A stretch of DNA of 64,000 nt from Caldovatus sediminis (GTDB lineage Bacteria > Pseudomonadota > Alphaproteobacteria > Acetobacterales > Acetobacteraceae), in NCBI RefSeq assembly GCF_014644455.1, contig NZ_BMKS01000005.1, positions 230,313-294,312 of the forward strand, given 5' to 3'. How positions within the stretch are numbered: position 1 is the stretch's first letter; each line of letters begins with the position of its first letter. Below the pieces are notes generated by a model that was not told where the DNA came from, did not search any database, and saw only the letters and a program-made list of their open reading frames with translations. Positions 44,543-55,192 of this stretch are shown here, in pieces. A program made the position numbers and the translations under genes.

Positions 44543-45541
44543 ATGGCCGCTGATGCGGCGCGGTCCCATGCGGCGGGGCGGCCCGGCGACCGGCGCGCGC
44601 CGCCGCGTCCCCGCGGCCCTCGTCGCAGCCGCGATCCGCTCGGGCTGCGCCGCGCCCTGGCCGACCGGCTGCTGCCCGGCCTCGTCGCCGCGATGGCGCT
44701 GCTCGCCGCCCTCGCCATCGCCGGCGGCAGGACGGCGTCGGACCTCGCCGCGCGCTGGCGGGGCGGGGTCGCCGCCATGGTGACGGTACAGCTTCCGGCC
44801 GACGCCGATGCCGAACACGCCCGCGATGCCCTCGCCGCCCTGCCCGGCGTCGCCGAGGCGCGGGTGGTGGACCCGGCGCGGCTGCGCGCCCTGCTCGATC
44901 CCTGGCTCGGCGAGGCGATGCCCGGGATCGGGTCGGCCCTTCCCCTGCCGCCGCTGGTCGAGCTGCGCCTCGCCCCGGAGGCCGCCGACCGCCTTGCGCG
45001 GTCGCCGGCCGCCGAGGCCGCCGCCCTGGCCGGGCGCGTCGCCGCCGCCGCCCCGGGCGCGGAGGTGGAGGCGCACGGCCTGTGGGTGGCGCGCCTCGCC
45101 GCGCTCGCCGCGGCGCTGCGCGGCGTCGCGCTGGCGGTGCTGGGGCTGGTCGCCGCGGTCGCCGCGGCGGTGGTGGGCGTGGCCGTGCGTGCCGGGCTCG
45201 CGGCGCGGCGCGAGTCGGTGCTGGTCGTGCATGGGCTCGGCGCCGGCGACGGCTGGATCGCGGCGCAGTTCTCGCGCCGCGCGGCGGCGCTGGCCGGGCT
45301 CGGCGGCCTGATCGGCGCCGCGGTCGCGCTGCCCGTGGTGGTGTTCCTCCGCATGCTCGGCGCGGCGCTGCTCGCCGGCGGCGACGCGGCGACGGCGGGC
45401 ATGGCGGCTGCGCCGGGGCTCCTCGGCGTCGCGGCGGATCTTCCCTGGCTCGCCCTGCTCGCGGTGCCGGTGCTTGCCTGGGCGATCGGCTGGGTCACGG
45501 CGCAGGCGACGGTGCGGCGTTGGCTGCGGGCGCTGCCGTGA
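44543..45541 (+). CDS. ftsX: cell division protein FtsX
   Basis: A 332-residue permease-like partner of FtsE. After an Arg/Pro-rich cytosolic N-terminus comes TM1 ([20 protein letters not shown]), a periplasmic domain of about 120 residues ([21 protein letters not shown]), then three TMs in the C-half ([56 protein letters not shown]). The ATG chosen gives a normal FtsX size. A GTG at 44393 overlapping the ftsE stop is in frame and would add 50 mostly basic residues. The gene's stop overlaps the ydcF GTG. Confidence 0.88.
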   Translation: MAADAARSHAAGRPGDRRAPPRPRGPRRSRDPLGLRRALADRLLPGLVAAMALLAALAIAGGRTASDLAARWRGGVAAMVTVQLPADADAEHARDALAALPGVAEARVVDPARLRALLDPWLGEAMPGIGSALPLPPLVELRLAPEAADRLARSPAAEAAALAGRVAAAAPGAEVEAHGLWVARLAALAAALRGVALAVLGLVAAVAAAVVGVAVRAGLAARRESVLVVHGLGAGDGWIAAQFSRRAAALAGLGGLIGAAVALPVVVFLRMLGAALLAGGDAATAGMAAAPGLLGVAADLPWLALLAVPVLAWAIGWVTAQATVRRWLRALP

Positions 45542-46377
45542 CGACCGCGCCCGGCGGCGCGGCCCCCGCCGCCCCTGCCGGCCGCCCGGCGCCCGGAGGC
45601 CCGGCGGCGCCGGACGGGCAGGGCGGCCCCGTCCAGACCGGCCCCGTCCCGGCCCGCGAGGCCGAGGGGAGTCCCCGCGCCCCGGCGCGCGCCGCGGCGC
45701 GCCGGGCGACGCGGCGTCGCCCGGCGCGGCCCTGGCGGTGGCGCCTGGCGCTGCTGATGCTGATGGCGACCGGGGCGCTCGGCGGCGGCTTCGTCTGGTT
45801 CGTCAACCAGACGCTGCGCGCGCCGGAGCCCGAGCCGCTGCGGCCGACGGACGCCATCGCCGTGCTGACCGGGGGGCGGGAGCGGGTGGAGACGGGTCTG
45901 CGCCTGCTCGCCGCCGGCCACGCGCGGCGGCTGATCATCACCGGCGTGCACCGCGACGCGACCTTCGCCGAGCTGGCGCGCGGCGCCGGCCTCGATCCGG
46001 CGCCGTTCGCCGCGCGGGTCACCGTCGGCCGGGCGGCCGCGACCACCCGCGGCAACGCCGCCGAGATCGCCGCCTGGGTGCGGGCGCAGCCGGACAACCC
46101 CGGCGTGCGCTCGATCCGCGTGGTGACCGCGGGCTACCACATGCCGCGCGCCATGCTCGAGCTGCGCCGCGCCCTGCCCGGGCTGGAGCTGGTGCCGCAT
46201 CCGGTCACGCCGCCCGCGCTGCGCGGCGTCGGCGCGGCGGCGCGGCTGCGCACCTGGTCGCTGCTGGTCGGCGAGTACGGCAAGTTCCTGCTCGCCGGCG
46301 CCGGCATCTCGCGCTTCTCGGTGGCGCGCGACGCGGCGGTGGTACCCTCCGCTGCATCGCGCGAGGGGCGGCGATGA
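45538..46377 (+). CDS. YdcF/DUF218 family protein
   Basis: A 279-residue membrane-anchored protein. A basic, Pro/Ala-rich cytosolic N-terminus (about 60 residues) precedes one TM ([20 protein letters not shown]). The DUF218 domain then has [43 protein letters not shown] and [16 protein letters not shown]. SanA/YdcF relatives are tied to envelope permeability and polysaccharide metabolism. GTG start shared with the ftsX stop (GTGA), and its own stop overlaps the plsC start (ATGA), so ftsE-ftsX-ydcF-plsC is one coupled operon. Confidence 0.9.
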   Translation: MTTAPGGAAPAAPAGRPAPGGPAAPDGQGGPVQTGPVPAREAEGSPRAPARAAARRATRRRPARPWRWRLALLMLMATGALGGGFVWFVNQTLRAPEPEPLRPTDAIAVLTGGRERVETGLRLLAAGHARRLIITGVHRDATFAELARGAGLDPAPFAARVTVGRAAATTRGNAAEIAAWVRAQPDNPGVRSIRVVTAGYHMPRAMLELRRALPGLELVPHPVTPPALRGVGAAARLRTWSLLVGEYGKFLLAGAGISRFSVARDAAVVPSAASREGRR

Positions 46378-47129
46378 GGGGCGCGGCCATCCTGCTGCGC
46401 TCGGCGCTGTTCAACGCGGCGTTCTTCGCCTTCACCGCGGCGATGGCCATGGCGACGCTGCCGACGCTGGCCCTGCCGCCGCGCTTCGCGCGGGCGATGG
46501 TCCGGGCCTGGGCGCGGGGCGTGCTGGGGCTGCTGCGCGGCCTCGCCGGCATCCGCCTCCGCGTCACCGGCGCGGAGCGCCTGCCGCCGGGCGGCGCCGC
46601 GATCGTCGCCGCCAAGCATCAGTCGGCCTTCGACACCATCGTCTGGCTCGTGCTGCTCGACCGGCCGGTCTACGTGCTGAAGCGCGAGCTGCTGCGGCTG
46701 CCGGCATGGGGCTGGATCGCGGCGCATTGCGGGCACGTCGCCGTGGACCGCCGCGCGGGCGCGGCGGCGCTGCGTCGCATGGTGCGCGAGGCGGCGGCGG
46801 CCCTCGCCGACGGTGCGCAGGTCGTGATCTTCCCCGAGGGCACGCGCACCGCGCCGGGCGAGCGCGTGCCCTACCAGCCGGGCGTCGCCGCCCTCGCCGC
46901 CGCGGCGGGGCCGGGCGTGCCGGTGATCCCCGCGGCCACGGACAGCGGCCGCTTCTGGGGCCGCCGCGCCTTCCGCAAGCGGCCGGGCCTGCTCACGGTC
47001 GCGGTGCTGCCGCCGCTGCCCGCCGGCCTGCCGCGGGCCGAGCTGATGGCGCGGCTGGAGGCGGCGATCGAGGGCGAGTCCCTGCGGCTCCTGGATCAGG
47101 CGTCGGCGCCGGATGCGACCTGTGGATGA
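46374..47129 (+). CDS. plsC: lysophospholipid (1-acyl-sn-glycerol-3-phosphate) acyltransferase
   Basis: A 251-residue inner-membrane acyltransferase making phosphatidic acid. The catalytic HX4D is in AAKHQSAFDTIVW, and the acceptor-binding block is VVIFPEGTRTAPGE, preceded by AWGWIAAHCGHVAVDR. One N-terminal hydrophobic helix (AFFAFTAAMAMATLPTLAL) anchors it. Start overlaps the ydcF stop by four bases. A DnaA-box-like sequence overlaps its stop codon. The PlsC family name is firm; which acyl chain it prefers is unknown. Confidence 0.93.
   Translation: MRGAAILLRSALFNAAFFAFTAAMAMATLPTLALPPRFARAMVRAWARGVLGLLRGLAGIRLRVTGAERLPPGGAAIVAAKHQSAFDTIVWLVLLDRPVYVLKRELLRLPAWGWIAAHCGHVAVDRRAGAAALRRMVREAAAALADGAQVVIFPEGTRTAPGERVPYQPGVAALAAAAGPGVPVIPAATDSGRFWGRRAFRKRPGLLTVAVLPPLPAGLPRAELMARLEAAIEGESLRLLDQASAPDATCG
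47121..47129 (-). promoter_or_regulatory. DnaA-box-like nonamer (one mismatch)
   Basis: TGTGGATGA is the complement of TCATCCACA, one base from the consensus TTATCCACA and close to the Caulobacter G-box TGATCCACA. It overlaps the last plsC codons, so its identity could be coding coincidence. A second weaker site, CGTGGATGT, lies at 47133-47141. Listed because a perfect box occurs 265 bases further on. Confidence 0.3.
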
Positions 47130-47258
47130 AACCGTGGATGTTTCGAAGCCGGGCACTTGGCGTCGCGACCGCGCCTGCGCCTGCGCCGGGCCGCGCGCGG
47201 CGCCGGCCGCCGGCGCCACGCCGCGGGCGCCGGTGTCCCGATCCTCGCCGCGCCGCAA

Positions 47259-47268
47259 CCAATATTGG
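47259..47268. repeat. CCAATATTGG palindrome in an AT-rich island
   Basis: A perfect 10-base palindrome within a 30-base AT-rich stretch (roughly 47258-47290, including GATTAATGACTTGTT) that stands out in this GC-rich sequence. It sits midway between the convergent plsC and ChaC-like genes, so it is not near a promoter of either. It could be a protein-binding site or unwinding element; see the DnaA boxes around it. Confidence 0.4.
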
Positions 47269-47393
47269 ATTGGCGATTAATGACTTGTTCGCGCCCGGCG
47301 AAGCTGTGGGGCTTTGCCGCGCGCCCCGGCCGCGGCCGGAACGGGCCGCGCCGGCGACAGTCCGGCAGGGTCGGGCGTGCTCGCCGCCGTTGC

Positions 47394-47402
47394 TGTGGAT
47401 AA
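47394..47402 (-). promoter_or_regulatory. perfect DnaA box
   Basis: TGTGGATAA, the exact complement of the consensus TTATCCACA. It lies 14 bases before the stop of the ChaC-like gene, in the 286-base convergent gap. Together with the near-match at the plsC end and the AT-rich palindrome between them, it may form a DnaA-binding locus. One box alone proves little. Confidence 0.45.
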
Positions 47403-47415
47403 GTCCGCCGCGCGG

Positions 47416-48036
47416 TCAGCGCGAATCCTGGGTGGCCGCGGCCAACGGCGGCGGGGCCGCCGCGCCGCCGGCTCGCCCGGCGGCGGGCGCGAGCAGCGCC
47501 GCGATCCGGTCGAGCCCCACATCGCGCACCCCGAGAGCCTCGAGATGCGCGAGCGTGTTCAGCAGGTACTCGCGGTTCGTGCCCATCTGGCCGCGGCCCC
47601 GCGCGATCGCTGCCGCCACCGCCTCGGGCGTCAGCCGGCCGCAGTAGAGCCGGCAGCCCCGGTTCGCCACGTAGGCCACCGCCCGCACGCGGCGCCCGGA
47701 GTCCAGCAGCCGCACCGGCACCAGCCGACGATGGTAGACGGTCTCCGCCCCGTCCGGCAGCTCGCGGTCGTCGAGATAGGCGAGCACCTCCGGCGCCTCC
47801 GCCCCCGGCACCCGGTAGGCGAGGCCGCGACAGGCGCCGCCGCGGTCGAGGCCGAGCACCAGTCCGGGCGCCTCCGGCGTGCCGCGGTAGCGGTGGCTCC
47901 ACAGGCAGAAGCGCCGGTGGAAACCGCGCAGCAGCGCCGGATGCGCCGAGACGTGGACGAAGCCCGGCCGCCACATCAGCGAGCCGTAGGCGAACACGTA
48001 GAGATGGCCGTCGGGGTCGAGCGTCGGCAGGGACAT
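47416..48036 (-). CDS. ChaC-like gamma-glutamylcyclotransferase
   Basis: A 206-residue cytosolic enzyme predicted to cleave gamma-glutamyl peptides, probably glutathione, to 5-oxoproline. The substrate loop YGSLMWRPGF is followed by HRRFCLWSHRYRGTPEAPG and GRGQMGTNREYLLNTL, all typical of the ChaC branch. The catalytic Glu is likely the one in LAYLDDRELPDG. The C-terminus is Ala-rich and variable. It is divergent from the DUF2125 gene over 95 bases. Confidence 0.9.
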   Translation of the reverse strand: MSLPTLDPDGHLYVFAYGSLMWRPGFVHVSAHPALLRGFHRRFCLWSHRYRGTPEAPGLVLGLDRGGACRGLAYRVPGAEAPEVLAYLDDRELPDGAETVYHRRLVPVRLLDSGRRVRAVAYVANRGCRLYCGRLTPEAVAAAIARGRGQMGTNREYLLNTLAHLEALGVRDVGLDRIAALLAPAAGRAGGAAAPPPLAAATQDSR

Positions 48037-48131
48037 CGCGGCGAGCGGGGCGGTGGCGGCGGGACGCGCGGCGGACGGGTCGGCGGAGCCTTTCGCGTGG
48101 CGCGACGCATGCCGCTATACAGGCGCGCACC

Positions 48132-49286
48132 ATGCCGGTGAAGCCGCACCGCCGCGCTGCCCGCCCTGCCCGCCGCGCATCGCTGCTCTCCCTGCTGGCG
48201 CTTGCGACGCTCGTCCTCGCGGCGCTGGCGGCGGGCCACGCGCTGCTCTGGCGCTGGACCGGCGATCGGATCGAGACGAGCTTCGAGGCCTGGGCGCGCA
48301 CCCGCCGCGCCACCGGATGGCAGGTCGAGCACGGCCCACCCCAGCGCGGCGGCTGGCCGTTCGCCGCGACTCTGCGCCTGCCCGGGTTCCGCCTCGCCGG
48401 CGGCGGCGCCACCCTGCCCGGCGGCATGGACTGGCAGGCGGAGGCCCTGGTGCTGCGCGTCGCCCTGCCGCGCCTCGACCGGCTCGTGGTCGAGGCGCAC
48501 GGTCGGCAGCGGCTGCGCCTCGCCGCGACCGAGATCCCCTTCGCCGCGGACCGGCTGGAGGCGGCGCTGCCGCTCGCCGCCGAGGTGCTGCCGCGCGAGG
48601 CCGACCTGCGGGCCGAACGGCTGCGGCTGCGCGCCGGAGCGGGCGCCGGGGCGCTGGAGGTCGAGCGCGCCCAGGCGCATCTCGAGACGAGCACCACCGC
48701 GATCGAAGGCGAGCCGGCCGTGCTGCTCGCCTTCGCCGCCGAGGGCATCACCCTCCCGCCGCGGGCGGCCGGCGGCAATCCCCTGCCGCGGCGCGCCGAG
48801 AGCCTTGCCGGGGAACTGGTGTTGTCCGGGCCGGTCCCCCTCGGCCGGCGCGACCCGGTGACGCGGGCGGAGGCGTGGCGCGACGCCGGGGGGACGCTCG
48901 AGCTGCGCAGCATCGCGCTGCGCTGGGGGCCGGTCGGCGCCGAGGCGCAGGCGACGCTGACCCTCGACGAGGCGTTGCAGCCCATGGGGGCCGGGACGGT
49001 CCGCGTCTCGGGCGTCGGTCCGGCGATCGAGGCGCTGGCGGCAGAGGGCGCGCTGACGCCGCGCGGCGCGGCCACAGCGCGGACCGTGCTCGCGTTGCTC
49101 GCGCGCACGCCGGCGGAGGGCGGGCCGAGCCGGGTGGAGCTGCCGATCACCCTCGAAGACCGCACGCTCAGCCTGGGCGGGCGGCTGCAACTGGCGCGCC
49201 TGCCGCCGCTCGCCTGGCCGAGCCGCCCCCAGGGGCCGCCGGGCGAGGCGTCGCCGGCCGAGCGGTCCCGGTCGCGGCCGCCCTGA
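48132..49286 (+). CDS. DUF2125 domain-containing protein
   Basis: A 384-residue envelope protein. A basic N-terminus precedes one TM or signal anchor (LLSLLALATLVLAALAAGHAL). The periplasmic part repeats beta-strand-rich blocks typical of DUF2125 (GWQVEHGPPQRGGWPFAATL; TRAEAWRDAGGTLELRSIAL). Function unknown; it is widespread in alphaproteobacteria near this ChaC gene. A TATACA hexamer at 48116-48121 could be a -10 element; its start point would be only a few bases before the ATG, implying a nearly leaderless message. The C-terminus is Pro/Arg-rich. Confidence 0.87.
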   Translation: MPVKPHRRAARPARRASLLSLLALATLVLAALAAGHALLWRWTGDRIETSFEAWARTRRATGWQVEHGPPQRGGWPFAATLRLPGFRLAGGGATLPGGMDWQAEALVLRVALPRLDRLVVEAHGRQRLRLAATEIPFAADRLEAALPLAAEVLPREADLRAERLRLRAGAGAGALEVERAQAHLETSTTAIEGEPAVLLAFAAEGITLPPRAAGGNPLPRRAESLAGELVLSGPVPLGRRDPVTRAEAWRDAGGTLELRSIALRWGPVGAEAQATLTLDEALQPMGAGTVRVSGVGPAIEALAAEGALTPRGAATARTVLALLARTPAEGGPSRVELPITLEDRTLSLGGRLQLARLPPLAWPSRPQGPPGEASPAERSRSRPP

Positions 49287-49451
49287 GGCGGCGCGCGACG
49301 CCCTCCCGGGCGAGAACCGGTCGCGGACGACCGGAACGGCCGGGAGCGCGGATCGGCGCGACGAACGGCGAGCGAGGGCCACCGCGGCGGGCCTGGCCTG
49401 GCGAAGCCGGCCTGTGGGCGGCCGCGGCATCGGCGACCGGCGCCGCTCGCG

Positions 49452-50192
49452 TCAGCCGAACGGGACGCGGATCACGTCCTCCGCGGCGGCCATCAGTTCG
49501 CGCGCGGTGCGGAACAGGGTGAGGATCTCGTAGAGGGCGAAGAATAGCACGCCTGCCGGCAGATCCGGCAGGCGCGCGGCCATGCGCCCGAGCCTGCGGC
49601 CCGCCCGCTCGGGGAGCGGCCCGGCGCGCAGCGCCGCGGCCGCCGCCACGCCGATCGCGGCCGTCGGCGAGCAGGTCGCTCAAGTGGGGTAGCCGATGCA
49701 GAGGCGCGGGAAGCCGACGGCCGCGATTGCCCACGCCGCGCACAACAGGCCGAGCGGGCGCGACGCCGCCCAGACGACGGCGGCGACGGCGAAGGCCAGC
49801 GTCGCGGTGTCGGAGGGCAGGGAACTCACGTCGCGCCGCACCATCAGGTCGCCGAGCGGCGGGAGGCGATGCCCTCCACCCCTCCGAAGCGCGGTCGCGG
49901 ACGCGGCGGCAGCACCGCCTGCAGGAGCTTGGCGACCCAGGGCGCGAGCAGGATGGCGGCCAGGCTGCGCGCGACGAACGCGGCCCGCTTCTCGGCGCGG
50001 CCGGCGCCGGCCGACCGGGGCCGGCCGACCGGGGCCGCGGCCGGACCACCCAGACATGGATCAGCAGGGCGACCGCCAGGCCCATGCGGAGCAGGTCGTT
50101 GCCGATGACGAGCCGGATCGCCCAGTCGGAGCCGAGCGAGCCGCCGAAGGTTTCGATCAGGCCCGGGTGACGGCGAGGTCGAGCGCGGTCAC
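49452..50192 (-). pseudogene. decayed PAP2-type phosphatase (undecaprenyl-diphosphatase-like)
   Basis: PAP2 homology is spread over several frames. A GTG at 50192 reads 11 codons then TGA. Another frame gives DWAIRLVIGNDLLRMGLAVA and LLIHVWVV. The next gives AEKRAAFVARSLAAILLAPW and AKLLQAVLPPRPRPRF, the first PAP2 motif. A later one gives SSLPSDTATLAFAVAAVVWA and FPRLCIGYPT, then stops. The end (LRAGPLPERAG to VIRVPFG) is in yet another frame. Both catalytic His are lost: PSDT stands for PSGH/PSDH, and the HxxxD site reads YPTxxxD-like. So the gene is degraded by several indels and substitutions, not just by one sequencing slip. Confidence 0.78.
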
Positions 50193-50373
50193 CGGCGTTC
50201 TCCCGGCTCCACGGGTGAAGGAGGGGACATCAGGGCCGAGGACGCGGCCCCGCCCCAAGACGGCGGCAACAACGCCGGACCGGCGGCACGGCTTCATGCC
50301 GCGCCGGCTCCTTCCGGGATCCGTCCGCCCGGCGGTCCGGGCCGGCGCGGGCGCCAGTCAGGCGCGGCGCCGG

Positions 50374-51645
50374 TCAGGAGAATCGCGGAAGCGGGCCCAG
50401 GAGTCCCGCCGCAAGCCCGCTGGCGAGGCCCATGGCGCGGCGGGCGAAGAACCGCTTGAGCGGGCCGATGCGGTCCACCGCGGCGATCCCGAGGTCGCGC
50501 GCCAGGCGGAGCGGGCGGATGTCGTTGCCGAACAGCCGTTCCAGCGCATGGGTGGCGCCGAGCATGAGCAGCGAGTCCGGCCGCCGCATCGCCTGGTAGC
50601 GGGCGAGCAGCTCTGGCGCGCCGGGGTCGCGCCCGGCATGGACCGCCTCGATCACCAGCTCCGCCAGGGCCGCGACGTCGCGGAAGCCGAGGTTCAGACC
50701 CTGGCCGGCGATCGGGTGGATGCCGTGCGCCGCGTCGCCGACCAGGGCGAGGCGGGTGTCCACGTAGCGCGCCGCGTGCAGGGCGGAGAGCGGGTAGGAC
50801 CAGCGCCGGCCGATCGGCCGCACCGCGCCGAGATGGCCGCCGAGCCGGCGGGCGATCTCGCGCCCGTAGGCCGCGTCGTCCATCGCGAGAAAGCGCTCGG
50901 CCAGGGCGCGGCGCTCCGACCAGACGATCGCCGAGGCGTGCGGGAGGGCGGCGCTGCCGAAGGAGCCGGGGCCGCTGAGCGGGAGCTGGGCGAAGGGCCC
51001 GCTGGGGAGGAACTGCTCCAGCGCGACGTTGCGGTGCGGCTTCTCGTGCGCGATGGCGCCGACCAGGCCGAGCTGGACGTAGTCGTGGCGGGCGACCGGA
51101 ATGCGGGCCTGGCGGCGCAGCGGGCTGTCGCGCCCCTCGGCGCCGACGACGAGGCGGGCGGCGAGGCGCGTGCCATCGGCGAGGCGGACGGTGGCCTCGC
51201 GCTCGCCGCGCTCGACCGTCGCCTCGGCGGGGGCGAAGACGCGCAGGTTCGGCAGCAGCGGCAGGCGGGCGTTGAGCGCGACGCGGAGCGCGCGGGCCTC
51301 GATCATCCAGCCGAAGGCCTCGACGCCGAGTTCCTCGGCGGTGAAGTGGAGGGTGAGGGGCGAGGCGGGCTCGCCCGGGCGGCCGTCGGCGACGCGGATC
51401 TCGCGGATCGGGCAGGGCGGCTCGGGCAGGCGGTGCCAGACTGCGGCGGCCTCGAGGACGCGGCGGGAGCCGAGGGCGATGGCGTAGGCCCGGCCGTCGA
51501 AGGCGGGCAGCTCCATCGGCGGCAGGGGCTGGCGGTCGATCACCGCGGTCGGGACGCCGGCGGTGGCGAGGGCGGCGGCGAGGGTCGCGCCGACGGGGCC
51601 GGCGCCGAGGATGCAGACCTCGACCGGATCGGAATGCTCGCTCAT
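50374..51645 (-). CDS. UbiH/COQ6 family FAD-dependent monooxygenase
   Basis: A 423-residue flavoprotein hydroxylase of ubiquinone biosynthesis. N-terminal FAD motif VCILGAGPVGATLAAALATAG, mid NAD(P)/FAD segment VVGAEGRDSPLRRQARI, and the GD motif LALVGDAAHGIHPIAGQGLN are complete. The ATG at MSEHSDPV is chosen; the frame extends far upstream without homology. It is divergent from the porin gene across a 315-base AT-richer region. The exact ring position hydroxylated (UbiH, UbiF, UbiL or COQ6-like) cannot be told from the sequence alone. Confidence 0.9.
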   Translation of the reverse strand: MSEHSDPVEVCILGAGPVGATLAAALATAGVPTAVIDRQPLPPMELPAFDGRAYAIALGSRRVLEAAAVWHRLPEPPCPIREIRVADGRPGEPASPLTLHFTAEELGVEAFGWMIEARALRVALNARLPLLPNLRVFAPAEATVERGEREATVRLADGTRLAARLVVGAEGRDSPLRRQARIPVARHDYVQLGLVGAIAHEKPHRNVALEQFLPSGPFAQLPLSGPGSFGSAALPHASAIVWSERRALAERFLAMDDAAYGREIARRLGGHLGAVRPIGRRWSYPLSALHAARYVDTRLALVGDAAHGIHPIAGQGLNLGFRDVAALAELVIEAVHAGRDPGAPELLARYQAMRRPDSLLMLGATHALERLFGNDIRPLRLARDLGIAAVDRIGPLKRFFARRAMGLASGLAAGLLGPLPRFS

Positions 51646-51960
51646 GGCGCGGATAATGCGCCGCGACGTCGGGGTTGTCGCGAACCGGCGCGGCGCGCGG
51701 TGGCATCGGGTGCGGCATCGCACGCGGCCGCGGCGCGGGGCGCGAAAGTCTAATCTACAGGCATTTGCCGATTTAACATGCCAATGACCATTTTTGGCGC
51801 TTTTTTCGCCACTTGCCGAAGTAGCGGTCATCTACCTGCGGTCGGGTCGCCCACCCGTTGCTGCGATGCGGCAAAGACCGGCGTTTGCGCCGCGCACCGG
51901 GTCTGGAACGGCGATTGCTCCCCATCCCTCGCCAACCCGTCGCCGCGAGGAGACAAGACC
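51646..51960. other. 315-base divergent intergenic region with AT-rich promoter zone
   Basis: The region separates the UbiH-like and porin genes. From about 51747 to 51835 it is clearly AT-richer than its surroundings (segments ATCTACAGGCATTTGCC and GATTTAACATGCC). It holds a GGCAT-N13-ATGCC inverted repeat (51760-51782) and a sigma-54-like element described separately. The rest is GC-rich with no other feature I can support. Confidence 0.5.
51795..51810 (+). promoter_or_regulatory. sigma-54 (-24/-12)-like promoter element upstream of the porin gene
   Basis: TGGCGCTTTTTTCGCC places GG and GC ten bases apart, the invariant spacing of RpoN promoters (consensus TGGCAC-N5-TTGCA). Mismatches are at the A of TGGCAC and the second T and final A of TTGCA. 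Predicted start is near 51821, about 140 bases before the ATG. A 5-base stem (TGGCG/CGCCA) over the same bases is an alternative reading. The porin is followed by glnK-amtB, a classic NtrC/RpoN target, which raises plausibility. No clear NtrC site is visible. Confidence 0.4.
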
Positions 51961-53173
<1,213 letters not shown>

Positions 53174-53220
53174 CCCGTCCGACGCCGGGTCCCCTCCCAC
53201 CACGAACGACGCGAGACAGC

Positions 53221-54651
<1,431 letters not shown>

Positions 54652-54670
54652 GGCCTGCCGGCTCCTGGCT

Positions 54671-54692
54671 TGCCCTGGTGGTCGCCAGGGCA
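54671..54692 (+). terminator. hairpin 20 bases after amtB
   Basis: TGCCCTGG and CCAGGGCA form an exact 8-base stem with a 6-base loop, starting 20 bases after the amtB stop. There is no T-run after it, so a strictly intrinsic terminator is unlikely; it may block exonucleases or pause RNA polymerase for Rho. Confidence 0.5.
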
Positions 54693-54713
54693 GCCGCGGC
54701 GGGCGTCACGGCT

Positions 54714-54737
54714 GCCGCAGGCGGTGCAGCCTGCGGC
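54714..54737 (+). terminator. second hairpin downstream of amtB
   Basis: GCCGCAGGC and GCCTGCGGC are an exact 9-base inverted repeat around GGTGCA. It follows the first hairpin by 21 bases. Tandem stems without a T-run after amtB suggest a transcript 3' end processed or protected by structure. Confidence 0.45.
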
Positions 54738-54960
54738 GGCGTCGTCGGGAGCGATCGGCGCCGGCCGCCCTGGCGGCGCGGTCGGCGCGGCGCAAGGCGG
54801 CCGGTGCCGGGGCCGGGGCGCGGCCTCGCCGCCGCCTGGCGCACCGCGAGGCCGCGCCGGGCGATGCGCCTTGCCGCCGGGGATCGGGGACAAGGCGGAG
54901 ACCCGGGCGGCAGGCGCCATGCCCGCCCTACCCTTCAGATGCTGCTTTGGCAGTGCCTGA

Positions 54961-54992
54961 CGCCGTGATCCTGGCATGCCAGGATCACGGCG
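54961..54992. repeat. perfect 32-base palindrome
   Basis: The half CGCCGTGATCCTGGCA is followed at once by its exact complement, so the whole is palindromic over 32 bases with no spacer. Such length is far above chance. In RNA it would make a 14-base stem with a GCAT loop on either strand, so it could end transcription from both sides; there is no T-run. A recombination or binding site, or a copy of a dispersed palindromic repeat, are alternatives. Only one copy is seen here. Confidence 0.6.
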
Positions 54993-55136
54993 CGGCGGCG
55001 GCGCCGGGATGGTTCTCATGCCTGCGGTCTCGCCCCTTTTCCGGCCGGGCACGGATCCGACGGGCTGCCGGGCGGCGGGAGGCGCCGCCTCGCGCGCCGG
55101 TCGCGGCGCCTGCGCGGGCGGACGGCCACTGTTCGC

Positions 55137-55166
55137 TTTACGCTTGCGGGATGTTTGCGCGATTAT
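55137..55166 (+). promoter_or_regulatory. possible promoter of the 158-residue secreted protein gene
   Basis: TTTACG and GATTAT with an 18-base spacer, in a locally AT-richer stretch, put a start point near 55173, about 20 bases before the ATG at 55193. Match to housekeeping consensus is moderate. No regulator site is evident. Confidence 0.33.
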
Positions 55167-55192
55167 CGCCATGGTGGAACGAGGAGATCGGG

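Larger units (their letters stand above)
54652..55192. other. 541-base intergenic region with three perfect inverted repeats
   Basis: No convincing gene: frames through it lack start sites, homology and codon pattern. It holds two GC-rich stem-loops close to the amtB end, a perfect 32-base palindrome near the middle, and a promoter-like sequence before the secreted protein at 55193. Each is listed separately. The concentration of exact repeats is unusual for this window. Confidence 0.6.

Noticed and set aside
49168-50085. Single long minus-strand protein covering the end of the DUF2125 gene and the PAP2 region
   Set aside because: Only a short piece shows PAP2 likeness; the rest is frame-shifted nonsense and it overlaps the real DUF2125 gene.
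51710-51723. GTGCG-GCAT-CGCAC inverted repeat as an NtrC site
   Set aside because: NtrC sites run GCAC...GTGC; here the arms are in the opposite order and the spacing does not fit.
54670-54960. Open frames of about 96 codons after amtB
   Set aside because: No ribosome site, ragged composition, and they run through two strong hairpins; treated as non-coding.
54947-55192. N-terminal extension of the 158-residue secreted protein to 240 residues
   Set aside because: The extension has no homology or ribosome site, crosses the 32-base palindrome, and would bury the clear signal peptide.
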